Below, piece by piece: positions 14,700 through 22,979 of a stretch of DNA of 64,000 bases. The notes under the pieces were generated by a model. It made no database searches. It had not been told where the DNA came from and was given only the letters and a program-made list of their open reading frames with translations. The position numbers and the translations under genes are program-made. The stretch lies in assembly GCA_002501655.1 (NCBI GenBank), contig DANY01000008.1, positions 1 through 64,000 of the forward strand. The letters run 5' to 3'. Source of the stretch: Methanoculleus sp. UBA303 (GTDB lineage Archaea > Halobacteriota > Methanomicrobia > Methanomicrobiales > Methanoculleaceae). The first letter of the stretch is position 1, and every line of letters begins with the position of its first letter.

Positions 14700-14906
14700 C
14701 TATAATCCTAATCGTTCCTTCATCTGCTCAGATGAGTATCTTTTAGTTTTTTCACTCCGGACTATATCTGCATCCAGTTTTTTAATATCTCCTTCAATCT
14801 TTGATTGCATTAATTCACGCTCTAAGGTCTTGCTTATTGGTTCCCCGCCTCTTCTACGCGAGAGAATTTCTTGATAGATCGTATCGGATGCCTCTATTAT
14901 CCGCAT
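14700..14906 (-). CDS. Small antitoxin-like protein, orphan
   Basis: 68 residues from ATG 14906: MRIIEASDTIYQEILSRRRG, then GEPISKTLERELMQSKIE and a charged tail. The start resembles archaeal VapB-like antitoxins with an N-terminal strand for DNA binding. No toxin gene follows on the same strand; it converges with the broken relE and their ends overlap by 6 bases. Function by resemblance only. Confidence 0.5.
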   Translation of the reverse strand: MRIIEASDTIYQEILSRRRGGEPISKTLERELMQSKIEGDIKKLDADIVRSEKTKRYSSEQMKERLGL

Positions 14907-15042
14907 GTTGTTTACCATCCAATAGGATATAATTTTCTTCTGGATACAACTATCTGGCTGGAACGCCTTCTTGACCTGAGGTGCCCGGGTGAAAACGGAG
15001 AGTCCCCTTCCGCTGTTTAAACAGATGATGCCCGGGTGAAAA

Positions 15043-15294
15043 CTAGCATGTCTGTATCCGACATTTGAGGCTTGACGTGGCACTAGGGTCAGTCGCCTCG
15101 GAGACTATATCAAGAATCACGTAGAGGGTTCCGACGCTCACTTCGTTGTGGAGAGGGACGGTGACCGGAGGTGCATCGTTTTTATCGAGTCTGGCCATCT
15201 GGACATGACTCCCATGTTGCCGAACATACGAATACCCGAGAGATTCGAGTAGTTTGATGACTGCAAGGCCACTAACAACTGGTCGCCTTGACAT
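15043..15294 (-). CDS. hicA: HicA toxin, module 2, altered C-terminus
   Basis: About 83 residues from ATG 15294: MSRRPVVSGLAVIKLLESLG and RQHGSHVQMA with the catalytic His, then VTVPLHNEVSVGTLYVIL. It matches module 1 up to EAT. The last ~13 residues differ because the frame seems shifted near 15083; the neighbouring frame reads LVPRQA, closer to the expected GIPRNE. It may be functional, since the core is complete. Confidence 0.72.
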   Translation of the reverse strand: MSRRPVVSGLAVIKLLESLGYSYVRQHGSHVQMARLDKNDAPPVTVPLHNEVSVGTLYVILDIVSEATDPSATSSLKCRIQTC

Positions 15295-15568
15295 TGCGAT
15301 CGACTTTGAATTGACATTCAAACTGTTGAGTAAGTGGTTTGGAGTCGGCCTGGTCGAGTTCAAGGATGAAGTCGGGTACAGGTTCGGTCGTAACGGTGAT
15401 TGTGATCTGTTCTCCTTGTCTGATTTCGTCTTCGAAATTGAGTTCTGTTGCTTCTATGATATTATCGACGAGTTCGCCGATAGTCTCTCCCTGGGTGACG
15501 ATGCCGTGATCTGTAGCACGAGCGGTCCATCCTTTGTCATAATAGAATATTTTAAACTTGACGAACAT
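15272..15568 (-). CDS. hicB: HicB-like antitoxin, module 2
   Basis: 98 residues, nearly identical to the protein at 9680-9976 (KIFYYDKGWTARATDHGIVT, then GETIGELVDNIIEATELNFE). The ATG at 15568 follows the same GAGGTG site. It overlaps hicA by 23 bases. Together with the mini-element upstream it forms a duplicate of the 9.5-10.1 kb block. Confidence 0.82.
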   Translation of the reverse strand: MFVKFKIFYYDKGWTARATDHGIVTQGETIGELVDNIIEATELNFEDEIRQGEQITITVTTEPVPDFILELDQADSKPLTQQFECQFKVDRNVKATSC

Positions 15569-15671
15569 GACGTTCACCTCAGATTAGTTGAGACGTGTGC
15601 GGTTTGATATACTAAACATAGTGGCGATACCGGGCCCGGTGTTTCGAGGGAGGATATCACGTTTAGCCGAT

Positions 15672-15731
15672 TTGACACTCTCTACGGGCTAAAGCCCGGG
15701 AACTTTCTTGCACCCCTTGAACCCCAGTGTT
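15672..15731 (-). mobile_element. 60-bp mini-element with TnpB-type ends, copy 2
   Basis: On the minus strand it begins AACACTGGGGTTCAAGGGG directly after TTAC and closes GGGCTTTAGCCCGTAGAGAG then TGTCAA. It shares both flanks with copy 1, so it was carried along when the HicBA block was duplicated. Confidence 0.65.
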
Positions 15732-15806
15732 GTAATGCAGCTGCAGGCCTTCGACGAGACGATGGCGGCGGGAAACCCGTAACACCGAAAAAAAGACCCC
15801 GACCCT

Positions 15807-16691
15807 TCACCGCCCGGCGACCCAGTGCCGCGCAATGAACTCCCGCACCATCTGTGCCGCCACCGCCGCCGTCTGCCCGGAATCGAACGGAGCGACCTCG
15901 ACGTAATCGAACCCGGCGGCGTGCGGCGCGAGGGTCCGCACGACCTCCCGGATATCGAGCGGCGTCAGCCCGAACGGCTCGGGCGTCCCGAGGCCCGGGG
16001 TGAGGCAGCAGTCGATCGCGTCGGCGTCGATCGAGAGGTAGATCCTCCTCTCGCCGAACTCCCCGAGCACCTCCCGGAGGACGGCGGCGATCCCCAAATC
16101 GCGCACCGTATCAGCAGAATACAGCCGCGTCTTCTCCGCCGCAACCGCGAACTGCTCGGAATCACCGCTCCGGGCGCCGATGATGACGACATCCTCGACC
16201 GTATCGAGGACGCGCCGGGTGACGCAACCGTGGCTGTAGGGCGTCCCGTCGAGTTCGTTCCGCAGGTCCAGGTGCGCGTCGCAGACGACGTAGACCTCCG
16301 GCTCTACGGCCCTGACCGCGCCGATTGTGGCGGTATGCTCGCCGCCGAGCATCACCGGCACCTTCCCGTCGCGGACTATATCCCCTGTAACGTCGGCCAC
16401 TTGGTCGACCAGGGCCTCGGGAACCTTTACAACCTCGAGATCGCCGAGGTCCGTGACCGGAACATCAGCGAGATCGATCCCGGTCGAAGGCTCGTAGGAC
16501 TCGAAGTTGAACGACAACTCCCGGATCGCCCGGGGTCCAAACCGCGTCCCCGGTTTAAACGACGTCGTGCCGTCGTAGGGCACACCGAAGACGGCGTAGC
16601 GGGCGTCCTCATAGGACGCATCCGCATCCGCAAAATGGGGATGGGCAAGCTCGTGCATGCCCGTCTTCGAGAGCCAGAACACGTCACTCAA
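15807..16691 (-). CDS. speB: Agmatinase
   Basis: 294 residues of the ureohydrolase family, which hydrolyses agmatine to putrescine and urea. Metal-ligand motifs are visible: GGEHTATIG, VVCDAHLDLR and SIDADAIDCC. In the last one CC replaces the usual D/P-containing ending, but both aspartates are kept. The probable start is TTG 16691, which overlaps the end of the aIF5A gene by 8 bases, so the two are cotranscribed. Putrescine leads to spermidine, the donor for hypusine on aIF5A, so the pairing makes sense. A partial copy lies at 10916-11318. Confidence 0.9.
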   Translation of the reverse strand: MSDVFWLSKTGMHELAHPHFADADASYEDARYAVFGVPYDGTTSFKPGTRFGPRAIRELSFNFESYEPSTGIDLADVPVTDLGDLEVVKVPEALVDQVADVTGDIVRDGKVPVMLGGEHTATIGAVRAVEPEVYVVCDAHLDLRNELDGTPYSHGCVTRRVLDTVEDVVIIGARSGDSEQFAVAAEKTRLYSADTVRDLGIAAVLREVLGEFGERRIYLSIDADAIDCCLTPGLGTPEPFGLTPLDIREVVRTLAPHAAGFDYVEVAPFDSGQTAAVAAQMVREFIARHWVAGR

Positions 16692-17061
16692 GCTTCTTCT
16701 TGCCCAGGGATGATATGTAAGCGATCTCCTTGCCGGGTTCCAGGTCGCTGGCCTGCTCCTCGGTTACGGTGAGCTCGAACATATCAAAGTCCTTGACATC
16801 CATGAGCTGGATGGTTGCGCCGGCGATCGATATGACCTGCGCCGTCTTTCGCTCCACAATAGGGACATAGGTCTTCGCCGATACCGGCTGGACGATCGAG
16901 CGCTTGACACCGTCAAAGATACCGATGCAGTCGATCCGGGACTTGGCTGCCCCGTGCTTCCCGGGCTTGGATATAGCGATGGAGACAATCCTGCAAGGCT
17001 CTTCATCAACGACGACGTAGCGTCCCTCTTTTAGCTTTCCAACTTCTGTCTGTTCCTTCAT
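16684..17061 (-). CDS. eif5A: Translation factor aIF5A
   Basis: 125 residues, the standard archaeal length. The loop AISKPGKHGAAK carries the lysine (in PGKHG) that is changed to deoxyhypusine/hypusine. The N-terminal SH3-like and C-terminal OB domains follow the family order. The protein relieves ribosome stalling. It starts at ATG 17061 and is first in an operon with agmatinase. The divergent promoter region 17062-17153 has TATA-like sequence on both strands. Confidence 0.96.
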   Translation of the reverse strand: MKEQTEVGKLKEGRYVVVDEEPCRIVSIAISKPGKHGAAKSRIDCIGIFDGVKRSIVQPVSAKTYVPIVERKTAQVISIAGATIQLMDVKDFDMFELTVTEEQASDLEPGKEIAYISSLGKKKLE

Positions 17062-17153
17062 ATTGTCCCACACTCAACAAACGCGTGCTTAATGTATCTG
17101 GATTGCATTACATAAATACACCGTAGAAAGAGAGGAGGCACGAGGAGTCTTTG

Positions 17154-17930
17154 ATGGAGTTCATCCGGGCATGCGACGACCTGGCAGGGGTTGTCAGGGA
17201 TGCAGTGGCCGGCATGGTCGGAATGCCGGAAGCGGGGGAGTGCGTGAAGATGGGCGCGGACGGCACGCCCACCAAGAAGATAGATCAGGTTGCCGAAGAT
17301 ATCATCGTGGACTACTTCGCGCGCCACCCGTTCTGCCGGCGCCTGATCAGCGAAGAACTCGGGTGCGCCGATATGGGCGGAGAGAAAGGCACCATCTTCC
17401 TCGACCCGGTCGACGGCACCTACAATGCTGTGGTCGGGATACCCTTCTACGCTCTCTCCATAGCGTATGCAGAGGAAGGGATTGTGCAGGCAGGATACGT
17501 CCAGAACCTCGCCACGGGCGAGACGTTCCACGCCGTCCGGGGACACGGCGCCTACCTCGACGGGCACCCCATCCATGTCTCGGGGACATCCCTCCTCGAA
17601 GAGAGCGCCATGAGCGTTTACGGGCGGAAGTTCGACCCAACCCGCGTGCAGGAACTCAACCGGAAGATCCGGCGGTGGCGCCTCCTCGGCGCCTCCGCGC
17701 TCGAGCTCTGCTACGTCGGGTGCGGCCGCATCGACGGCTTTGTCGACGTGCGGGGGACGCTCCGCGTCACGGATGCGGCGGCGGGGATGCTGGTCTGCGA
17801 GGAAGCCGGCGGAACGGTCTCCGACCTTGAGGGGAACACGCTCATCTTCCCGGACGAAGTCTCCGTCGGGCGGAGCCTCGTTGCCACGAACAGCGTCGTG
17901 CACAACAAGGTCATCGAGTATCTGAGGTAA
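17154..17930 (+). CDS. Inositol monophosphatase / fructose-1,6-bisphosphatase family
   Basis: 258 residues. The metal-binding motifs are present: [27 protein letters not shown] and, late, [17 protein letters not shown] in the place of the W-D-x-A-A-G motif. Archaeal members act on both fructose-1,6-bisphosphate and inositol phosphates. With the synthase at 22980-24083 it can make myo-inositol for archaetidylinositol. ATG 17154 is chosen over the TTG before it because GAGGAG lies at proper distance. It is followed after 7 bases by nadK. Confidence 0.88.
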   Translation: MEFIRACDDLAGVVRDAVAGMVGMPEAGECVKMGADGTPTKKIDQVAEDIIVDYFARHPFCRRLISEELGCADMGGEKGTIFLDPVDGTYNAVVGIPFYALSIAYAEEGIVQAGYVQNLATGETFHAVRGHGAYLDGHPIHVSGTSLLEESAMSVYGRKFDPTRVQELNRKIRRWRLLGASALELCYVGCGRIDGFVDVRGTLRVTDAAAGMLVCEEAGGTVSDLEGNTLIFPDEVSVGRSLVATNSVVHNKVIEYLR

Positions 17931-17937
17931 GCCGCGT

Positions 17938-18750
17938 ATGAAGATCGTGCTTGTATCACGTATCGACGATGCGGATGCGCTCCGCTACACAGCAGACCTT
18001 GCCCGGGACCTCAAAGGCCTGGGGCATGACGTCGTCCTCGAAGAGGGCACGGCAAGGCACCTCGGGGGGGATGGCATATCCTTTGAAGCGATCGACGGCG
18101 ACCTGGTCGTGGTCGTCGGCGGCGACGGGTCGGTCCTCCTCACCGTCCACCAGATGAAGAAGCAGACCCCGGTCCTCGGTATCAACTGGGGGGAAGTGGG
18201 TTTCCTCGCTGACCTGGAGCCCGACGAAGCCCGCGCGTTCTTTGCCGCCCATGAAAGCGGGTTTCAGGTCGAGCGCCGGTTACGGGTCAGCCTCTCCGTC
18301 GACGGGAGATGGCTCGGCGACGCCCTCAACGAGGCGGTCATCGTCACCGACCGGCCGGCAAAGATGCTCCGGTTCGGCGTCTACGTCGACGGGACGCCTG
18401 CCGAGCGGTTCAGGGCCGACGGCCTGCTCATATCGACCCCGACCGGGTCGACCGCGTACGCCATGAGCGCTGGAGGGCCGATCGTCGACCCGCAGATCGA
18501 GGGGTTCCTCCTCGTACCGCTCGCGCCCTACATGCTCTCGTCCCGTCCCCACATCATCAGCACCGGGAGAAACCTCGAGATCACCCTCGAGACCGAGAAG
18601 CCGGCGCACCTCGTCATCGACGGGCAGAGCACATTCGAACTCGAACGGGAGGCTACGGTCACGGTCAGAAAGTCCGACGAGTCTGCCCTCTTCGTCCATA
18701 CCGGGAAACCCTTCTTCGAGAAGGTGAACCATAAACTGCGCAACCTCTGA
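17938..18750 (+). CDS. nadK: NAD kinase
   Basis: 270 residues. It shows [15 protein letters not shown], the GGDG nucleotide-binding motif of NAD and diacylglycerol kinases, then [19 protein letters not shown] and [15 protein letters not shown]. The enzyme phosphorylates NAD+ to NADP+. It lies 7 bases after the IMPase/FBPase gene; in many archaea these two activities are neighbours or fused. Confidence 0.95.
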   Translation: MKIVLVSRIDDADALRYTADLARDLKGLGHDVVLEEGTARHLGGDGISFEAIDGDLVVVVGGDGSVLLTVHQMKKQTPVLGINWGEVGFLADLEPDEARAFFAAHESGFQVERRLRVSLSVDGRWLGDALNEAVIVTDRPAKMLRFGVYVDGTPAERFRADGLLISTPTGSTAYAMSAGGPIVDPQIEGFLLVPLAPYMLSSRPHIISTGRNLEITLETEKPAHLVIDGQSTFELEREATVTVRKSDESALFVHTGKPFFEKVNHKLRNL

Positions 18751-18814
18751 TACCTCAAACCAAGATTTTATGAGTGACCGCGGGGACTATCTCCACAGAG
18801 GAGTGAGCACGATC

Positions 18815-19531
18815 ATGGAAGACCAGATGCGCACGGAGGTCTCCTACGCGGAGATTGCAGAGACGCTCAAGAATGCCCTCGACCTCCGGGGGTCACCGGT
18901 CGCGGTGAAACTCGCAAAGAGTCCCGACGGCATCCCCGAAGGGGTCGGGCCGGTCGGGGAGACAGTCCGCCACTGCCAGATGGTCAGCAGAGCCCGGCTG
19001 GACGGCGAGATCTTCTACGCGACCGCCGACAAACACGTCTGCATGGGGGGCGGCTGGGCCCTCGGGCTGAAAGAACTCACGAAAAGCCTCCGCACGGGGG
19101 AGTTCTACTACAAACTCGGCAAGTTCGAGAGCTGGGCCGCCTGCATGCGAACCATCGAGCGTGTGCCGCACGTCACGGAACTCGAGACCTACGCGACGGT
19201 CTACGCGCCGCTCGAGAAGACGCCGTTTGACCCGCACGTCGTCATCATCGTCGCCCAGCCCCGTGCGATGCTGAAACTCGCGCAGGCCACGCTCTATCAA
19301 CTCGGCGGGCGGATAGAGTCCACGATGTCGGGGATCCAGTCGGTCTGCGCGGACGCGACCGCGCAGCCCTATCTCACCGGCAGGATCAACTACTCTCTCG
19401 GGTGCGACGGCTCGCGCCGGTTCTCCGGCATCGAGGATGACGAGCTCGTCATGGGCATCCCTGCCGAGATCCTCCCGGAGTTTGCCCGGGCCCTTTCGAT
19501 CGTCACCGGGGCGCCCGGGTCGGTGCGGTGA
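18815..19531 (+). CDS. DUF169 family protein
   Basis: 238 residues from the ATG at 18815, which has a GAGGAG site 11 bases before it. The upstream ATG at 18770 falls in the promoter (AAGATTTTATGAG). DUF169 features: LRGSPVAVKL, then CQMVSRARLDGE, HVCMGGGWALGL and a conserved CADATAQPYLTGRINYSLGC. The cysteines suggest metal or cofactor binding. The function is unknown; the family is widespread in methanogens. Confidence 0.85.
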   Translation: MEDQMRTEVSYAEIAETLKNALDLRGSPVAVKLAKSPDGIPEGVGPVGETVRHCQMVSRARLDGEIFYATADKHVCMGGGWALGLKELTKSLRTGEFYYKLGKFESWAACMRTIERVPHVTELETYATVYAPLEKTPFDPHVVIIVAQPRAMLKLAQATLYQLGGRIESTMSGIQSVCADATAQPYLTGRINYSLGCDGSRRFSGIEDDELVMGIPAEILPEFARALSIVTGAPGSVR

Positions 19532-19630
19532 CGGGGCCCCTCTCACCGCCTATCTTTTTGGGCGCGCCTCCCGTTCAAGGGTAAAAGGCTTATCTTCCCG
19601 GCAGGTCAACTATTCAGCAGGTGGGTTTTT

Positions 19631-20131
19631 TTGCAGGTATCCATGAAGCTCGAGATGAAGGACCAGCCCGGACAGCTGGTTGCGGCCCTCAAACCGATCT
19701 CGGCCGTCGGGGGAAACATTATTGCGGTTATTCACCAGAGGGAGACCTCAACAGCCACAGAGACGCTGGACGTCCAGATCGTTCTGGAGCTCCCCGAGGG
19801 GCGCCTTCCGAACCTCCTCGAACTGCTCCGGGCGCAGGGCGTCAGCGTCGTGCGCATCGGCGAGGAGCGGCTCCTCTACGAGTGCACGCTGATCATGATC
19901 GGGCACCTGATGCATACGGACCTCTCCGACACGGTCGACCAGATCGACAGGACCGGTTCAGCCGAGGTGACGGAACTCTCCCTCGTTATGCCGGCGATCG
20001 ACGCTCCCTCTTCGGCCCGTATCACCATCCGTTCGACCACCCGGGCGGAGATGAAGAGGGCGATCAGGATCTTGCGCGCCGTCGCGGAACAGAAGAATCT
20101 CCTCATCATCGAGCCCCTGGAGGATGCATAA
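19631..20131 (+). CDS. ACT-domain regulatory protein
   Basis: 166 residues with two ACT-like halves: MKLEMKDQPGQLVAALKPIS with NIIAVIHQRE, then a second part ending ITIRSTTRAEMKRAIRIL. It overlaps homoserine dehydrogenase by one base (TAATG), so it probably senses an amino acid for that enzyme, a task done by a fused ACT domain in bacterial homoserine dehydrogenases. The TTG at 19631 has a GGTGGG site 8 bases upstream; ATG 19643 is possible. Confidence 0.85.
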   Translation: MQVSMKLEMKDQPGQLVAALKPISAVGGNIIAVIHQRETSTATETLDVQIVLELPEGRLPNLLELLRAQGVSVVRIGEERLLYECTLIMIGHLMHTDLSDTVDQIDRTGSAEVTELSLVMPAIDAPSSARITIRSTTRAEMKRAIRILRAVAEQKNLLIIEPLEDA

Positions 20132-21117
20132 TGCGGATCGCACTCCTGGGGTTCGGCTCCGTCGGCCAGGGCATCGCGCGGGCTATACTTGCAAAAGACC
20201 TCGATATCATCGTCACCGGCCTTGCCGACTCGCGGAGCGGCACCATCGATGCCGGCGGGATCGACCTTCTAGCGGCGCTTGCCCGGAAGGGGGACGGCGG
20301 CCCCTGCGGTAACCCGGGCGTCAGCCCCGCGGACGTGGTGGCGAAGGCTGAGTACGACGTCCTCGTCGAGGTGACCCCGACGAACGTGGAGACCGCCGAG
20401 CCGGCACTGGGCCACATCCGGGCGGCCCTCCAGCGGCATAAGCACGTCGTCACATCGAACAAAGGCCCGATCGCCCTCGCGTATCCCGAACTCCGGGATC
20501 TTGCGGAGGCAAACGGCGTCCTCCTGAAGTACGAGGCGACGGTCTGCGGCGCTATCCCGCTTATCCATGCCATGCAGGAAGGGCTTGCCGGGAACACCAT
20601 ATCCCGGCTCTACGGTGTCTTCAACGGCACCTGCAACTATATCCTCACCAGGATGGCCGCAGAAGGCCTCACCTACGAGCAGGCCCTTGCCGAGGCCCGG
20701 GAACTCGGGTATGCCGAGGCGGACCCGACCTACGACGTCGAAGGGATCGACGCAGGCGTTAAACTGGTCATCCTCGCAAACACTATTCTCGATATGCATA
20801 CTACGCTTGACGACGTGGAGAGGACGGGGATCACTCTCCTCACGCCCGACGCCCTGCAGCTCGCTGAAGACCTCGACTGCACCATCCGGCTCATCGGCGA
20901 GATCATCCCCGGGGCCGGGGTGCTCCGGGTATCGCCGCGGATCGTCCCGAAAGTCCATCCGCTCGTCGTCGAAGGAACGCTCAACGCCGTCACCGTGGAG
21001 GCGGACCTCGCCGGGGACCTCACGTTCATCGGGAAGGGCGCGGGTTCCACTGAGACCGCCAGCGCCGTGATCGGCGACCTCCTCTACATCCGTGACCGGC
21101 ATGTCCAGGGTTCTTGA
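20131..21117 (+). CDS. hom: Homoserine dehydrogenase
   Basis: 328 residues. The NAD(P)-binding GFGSVGQG opens the protein. TSNKGPIA, YEATVCGAIPLI and GVFNGTCNYILTRM give the substrate-binding part, and AEADPTYDVEGIDAGVKLVI the catalytic Asp/Lys region. It reduces aspartate semialdehyde to homoserine on the way to threonine and methionine. It has no C-terminal ACT domain; the upstream gene supplies one as a separate protein. Confidence 0.96.
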   Translation: MRIALLGFGSVGQGIARAILAKDLDIIVTGLADSRSGTIDAGGIDLLAALARKGDGGPCGNPGVSPADVVAKAEYDVLVEVTPTNVETAEPALGHIRAALQRHKHVVTSNKGPIALAYPELRDLAEANGVLLKYEATVCGAIPLIHAMQEGLAGNTISRLYGVFNGTCNYILTRMAAEGLTYEQALAEARELGYAEADPTYDVEGIDAGVKLVILANTILDMHTTLDDVERTGITLLTPDALQLAEDLDCTIRLIGEIIPGAGVLRVSPRIVPKVHPLVVEGTLNAVTVEADLAGDLTFIGKGAGSTETASAVIGDLLYIRDRHVQGS

Positions 21118-22228
21118 ACGGAGAAAACAGTATCTACGGCTGATGCGTCAGGTGACGCTTGAGAGAGGCTACTTTACGGTGGCCGATATTGCGGGGGCCT
21201 TCGATACCCCCCGGAGCACCGTCCAGGACTGGGTGAACCGCCTCATCGAGGAGGGATGCGTCCTTCTCACGGAGGAGCAGCGGGGACGGCACGCCGCCCA
21301 CTACGCGGCGAGCAGTGTGGTCCCGGAGAGCGCCTGCCGCCGGATCTTCACCACCGTCGACGGCAGCGAGGTCGAGATCTACCATGAGTGCATGAGCGGG
21401 GGGTGCGCCGCCTTCTGCGAGTTCCACCATGCCCGCGCCGGCGGCGCCCTGCAGTCGGTCCACCGGGACGGGACCCTGCTCCGGGAACGGGCGATCCTCG
21501 GGCGGCGGGACGTCGTCGTCGGGCTCGACCCCGCGCCGGCGGTCGGGATTGTCGGCGTCTTTCATGAAGGCGACTACATCCACCAGCAGATCAAGTGCAT
21601 AGGAGGCCCGGCCTACTCGCTCACCGATATGATGTCCCTCGCTGCGGGCGTCTGCGGCGTCACCGTCCACCGCGAAGGACCGGTGGTCGAGGGCGAGGTG
21701 ACCACCCGGGCGCTCGTCTACGTCGCCATCGGGATCGACGACACCGATACCGAGACCGAGGGTGCGACGTTCGCCCTCGCCCTTGCCCTCCTCCAGCACC
21801 TCGCAGAACTGGACGGCGTCATGCCGATCGGCCACCGTGTGGCGATGCTCAACCCCCGGCTCGAGAATCGGACCGCCGGGAACTCCTGCAGTTACATCGA
21901 ACTCGCTGTGGAGCCCGGCCAGGTTGCGCGGGTCGAGGAGTCCGCCGTGCGGTTCGTCGCCGACGAGGCGGCGTCCCGGGAGTGGGGGATAGCCGTCCGG
22001 CAGGGGTTCCGGATACCGCGAGACCTCCGGGCCTACGGGAGGAGCGCGCGAGAGGCGGTGCTCACCCGGGATACGGCCGAGGCGACCGCCGAACGGTTTG
22101 GGGCCCGTCTCCACGGTGGCCGGGGCGTCATCGGGGCGCTCGCGGCCGTCGCGCTCGTGGGGCTCCCGCACGACGTGCTCCTCGACCCGCAACTGGATGT
22201 CTGTGCTGATTGGGAATCGTCGGCGTGA
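21101..22228 (+). CDS. HTH protein fused to a TiaS / methanogenesis-marker-11-like domain
   Basis: About 375 residues. Residues ~10-60 form a winged helix (YFTVADIAGAFDTPRSTVQD). Then follow cysteine pairs (ECMSGGCAAFCEFHH) and a C-terminal part with YVAIGIDDTDTETEGATFAL, the nucleotide-binding DDTD motif shared by TiaS (agmatinylcytidine synthase) and, as I recall, methanogenesis marker protein 11. HGGRGVIGALAAVAL near the end also fits the latter. It overlaps hom by 17 bases. The fusion of a DNA-binding domain to this fold is unusual and its substrate is unknown. Confidence 0.7.
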   Translation: MSRVLERRKQYLRLMRQVTLERGYFTVADIAGAFDTPRSTVQDWVNRLIEEGCVLLTEEQRGRHAAHYAASSVVPESACRRIFTTVDGSEVEIYHECMSGGCAAFCEFHHARAGGALQSVHRDGTLLRERAILGRRDVVVGLDPAPAVGIVGVFHEGDYIHQQIKCIGGPAYSLTDMMSLAAGVCGVTVHREGPVVEGEVTTRALVYVAIGIDDTDTETEGATFALALALLQHLAELDGVMPIGHRVAMLNPRLENRTAGNSCSYIELAVEPGQVARVEESAVRFVADEAASREWGIAVRQGFRIPRDLRAYGRSAREAVLTRDTAEATAERFGARLHGGRGVIGALAAVALVGLPHDVLLDPQLDVCADWESSA

Positions 22229-22320
22229 GGAGCCGGGGTTTACCACCCCCGCGGAACCCCAGCCCCCACTACCCATAAATACCCGGATGCAGCAGATACC
22301 CCTCACTGAGGCGAAGCGCA

Positions 22321-22968
22321 GTGAGAAGCGAGCTTGAGCATGAGATCGGGAGACTCTCCTCCCTCGCCCGGGAGCGCGGCGCGGAAGCGCGGCGGATAGC
22401 GGCCCACGACGTTGTCGTTGCGGAGTGGGTGCGGTTCAAGTGCCGGTTCGGGTGCAAAGGCTACGGGAAACATATGTCCTGCCCGCCGTATGCCCCTGCT
22501 CCCGCCGAGACCCGGCGGCTGCTCGCCGAGTACAGCACCGGCATCCTCCTGCGGTTTGAGGGCGTGCCGGGGCATCCCGACCTGAAACCCGAAGAGATAC
22601 CGCTCGACTTCCACCCGTTCTTCCGCGACCTCATCCTCTGGGTGAACTCGACGGTGCATTTCCTTGAAAAGACAGCTTTTTACGACGATTTCCCCAAGGC
22701 GTTCGGGTTCGGGGGATATCCCTGCATATACTGTGAACACCAGCACTGCGTCGCCGAAGAGCACGAAGGAGTCGTCGACGAGAGCATCCGCAGGCTTTGT
22801 CGGCACATGGACCTCGTCCGCCCGACGATGGAGGGCGCCGGGATGGACGTCTTTTCCACCGCCCGGAAGGCCGGGTGGGACCTGCACGTCATACCCTGCA
22901 GGGACCTCGAGTACGGAAAGATCGTCCACGGCAACATAACCTCGATAGGGCTCGTCCTCATCGAGTGA
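22321..22968 (+). CDS. DUF2284 metal-binding protein
   Basis: 215 residues from GTG 22321. The conserved cysteines are in FKCRFGCKGYGKHMSCPPYA and later YPCIYCEHQHC, the typical DUF2284 pattern, expected to bind a metal or an Fe-S cluster. Family members are common in methanogens and anaerobes; the function is unknown. It converges with the inositol phosphate synthase gene, leaving 11 bases between them. Confidence 0.88.
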   Translation: MRSELEHEIGRLSSLARERGAEARRIAAHDVVVAEWVRFKCRFGCKGYGKHMSCPPYAPAPAETRRLLAEYSTGILLRFEGVPGHPDLKPEEIPLDFHPFFRDLILWVNSTVHFLEKTAFYDDFPKAFGFGGYPCIYCEHQHCVAEEHEGVVDESIRRLCRHMDLVRPTMEGAGMDVFSTARKAGWDLHVIPCRDLEYGKIVHGNITSIGLVLIE

Positions 22969-22979
22969 TGCGTCGGCCT

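Larger units (their letters stand above)
12622..14705 (+). pseudogene. RelE-family toxin interrupted by an IS1634-like element
   Basis: A TTG start at 12622 follows AAAGGAGAG by a good distance and gives GRYKIEYTEIADKHLN up to 12672. After the insertion the frame resumes at 14442 with LIKRRDGDFLSKIIDKIDF and HRLHVQRKYTVFYTIS, the RelE core. Joining the two parts and keeping one CTGAAC copy restores the frame exactly. Near the 3' end a run of five A (about 14629-14633) seems one too long: removing one gives VVVHMVMDYKTAHKRYSHRD and a stop at 14703, like the RAHKWYG end of the other RelE. So two separate lesions inactivate it. Confidence 0.75.
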
